Assembly: GCF_027270315.1 (NCBI RefSeq)
Contig: NZ_CP114413.1
Span: 7,874,001 to 7,938,000, forward strand
Source: Streptomyces cinnabarinus
GTDB lineage: Bacteria > Actinomycetota > Actinomycetes > Streptomycetales > Streptomycetaceae
Length of the DNA: 64,000 nucleotides
Direction of reading: 5' to 3'
Part shown: positions 63,822-64,000 of the stretch, in pieces
Numbering within the stretch: position 1 is the first letter of the stretch
How the letters are laid out: each line of letters starts with the position of its first letter
Position numbers and translations under genes: made by a program
The notes under the pieces: model-generated
Database searches by the model: none
What the model was told of the DNA's origin: nothing
The model's input: only the letters and a program-made list of their open reading frames with translations

Positions 63822-63837
63822 TGGAGCGAGCGTTCCA
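63822..63837. promoter_or_regulatory. TetR-type operator upstream of the beta-helix gene
   Basis: TGGAGCG-AG-CGTTCCA, a near-perfect 16-bp palindrome with one mismatch, in the style of TetR sites (TGGAACG-NN-CGTTCCA). It is 102 nt before the beta-helix start. Which regulator uses it is unknown. Confidence 0.4.
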
Positions 63838-63874
63838 TTCAGAACGGCCCGTGTCTACTGACGGGTAGGGAAAT

Positions 63875-63889
63875 TGACCGAATCGGTCA
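63875..63889 (-). terminator. Short hairpin at the alcohol dehydrogenase stop
   Basis: TGACCG-AAT-CGGTCA (63875-63889) overlaps the TGA and is followed on the minus strand by ATTTCC. A weak terminator candidate. Confidence 0.35.
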
Positions 63890-64000
63890 GCCGGTGGGAT
63901 CGAGGAGGATCTTGCGGACCCCGTCGGAGCGGTCGGCGAACAGTTCGTATGCCGCGGGGCCCTGGGAGAGGGGGAAGCGGTGGGACACCACGACCTCCGG
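63887..64000 (-). CDS. Zinc-type alcohol dehydrogenase, 3' end only
   Basis: The last 37 codons of a minus-strand gene that continues past the window. VVSHRFPLSQGPAAYELFAD and DGVRKILLDPTG are the usual C-terminal blocks of medium-chain zinc dehydrogenases of the threonine/glutathione-independent formaldehyde dehydrogenase group. No catalytic residue is in view. Confidence 0.75.
   Translation of the reverse strand, partial: PEVVVSHRFPLSQGPAAYELFADRSDGVRKILLDPTG

Overview
The window is high-GC actinobacterial DNA and reads as part of a Streptomyces chromosome. The signs are a strong G/C third-position bias, GTG starts, ATGA-overlapped operons, a conservon (cvnABCDE), a complete ergothioneine locus, a SARP regulator, a large LuxR (LAL) regulator and rare TTA leucine codons. 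I saw no rRNA, tRNA, CRISPR array, transposase or phage gene.

Layout. 1-4.1 kb: an N-acyltransferase/lysophospholipid-acyltransferase pair of the ornithine-lipid type, convergent with a short UvrA-like ATPase. 4.1-9.7 kb: minus-strand genes for a DUF2716-like protein, an LLM flavin oxidoreductase, an FAD-linked oxidase and a LuxR regulator. 9.7-15.9 kb: a TetR repressor divergent from a transporter/thiolase/acyl-CoA ligase/MBL-hydrolase operon, with two matching operators in the gap and a TTA codon in the ligase.

15.8-31.9 kb: the most interesting block, a biosynthetic cluster. The minus-strand operon encodes a fatty-acyl-AMP ligase, an ACP, a one-module KS-AT-ACP polyketide synthase, a KAS III enzyme, an FkbH-like glyceryl-ACP synthase, a second ACP, a 65-residue protein, a degenerate alpha/beta hydrolase and a type II thioesterase. 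Every junction after the first ACP is a 4-nt ATGA overlap. Divergent from it lie an Sfp-type phosphopantetheinyl transferase, an export operon (14-TM transporter, TetR, alpha/beta hydrolase) behind a perfect 50-bp palindrome, and a SARP activator. The gene logic suggests that the ligase loads a fatty acid onto an ACP, the PKS extends it once to a beta-ketoacyl-ACP, and the KAS III joins it to glyceryl-ACP. That would give an acyl-tetronate (RK-682-like) product. Two enzymes lack expected catalytic residues: KAS III has Pro in place of His, and the hydrolase lacks its Ser and His.

31.9-41.2 kb: a frameshifted barstar-domain gene, a thioredoxin-like ferredoxin, a HAD phosphatase, dodecin, egtABCD, a bacterial PARG-type macrodomain gene with a possible leaderless 20-codon leader, an orphan PemK/MazF-type protein and an SMI1/KNR4-like protein. 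41.2-48.3 kb: amidase, secreted GH43-AbfB glycosidase, a stand-alone cytochrome oxidase subunit I with two small membrane-protein genes, and an AraC regulator. 48.6-53.8 kb: conservon cvnA-E, whose P450 lacks the ExxR motif, convergent with a second, canonical P450. 54-64 kb: a small orphan gene, a LAL regulator with a TTA codon divergent from a TetR gene over a palindrome, a secreted His-rich protein and a CopD-like membrane protein, a TetR gene, a secreted carboxylesterase, a secreted beta-helix protein, and the 3' end of a zinc alcohol dehydrogenase.
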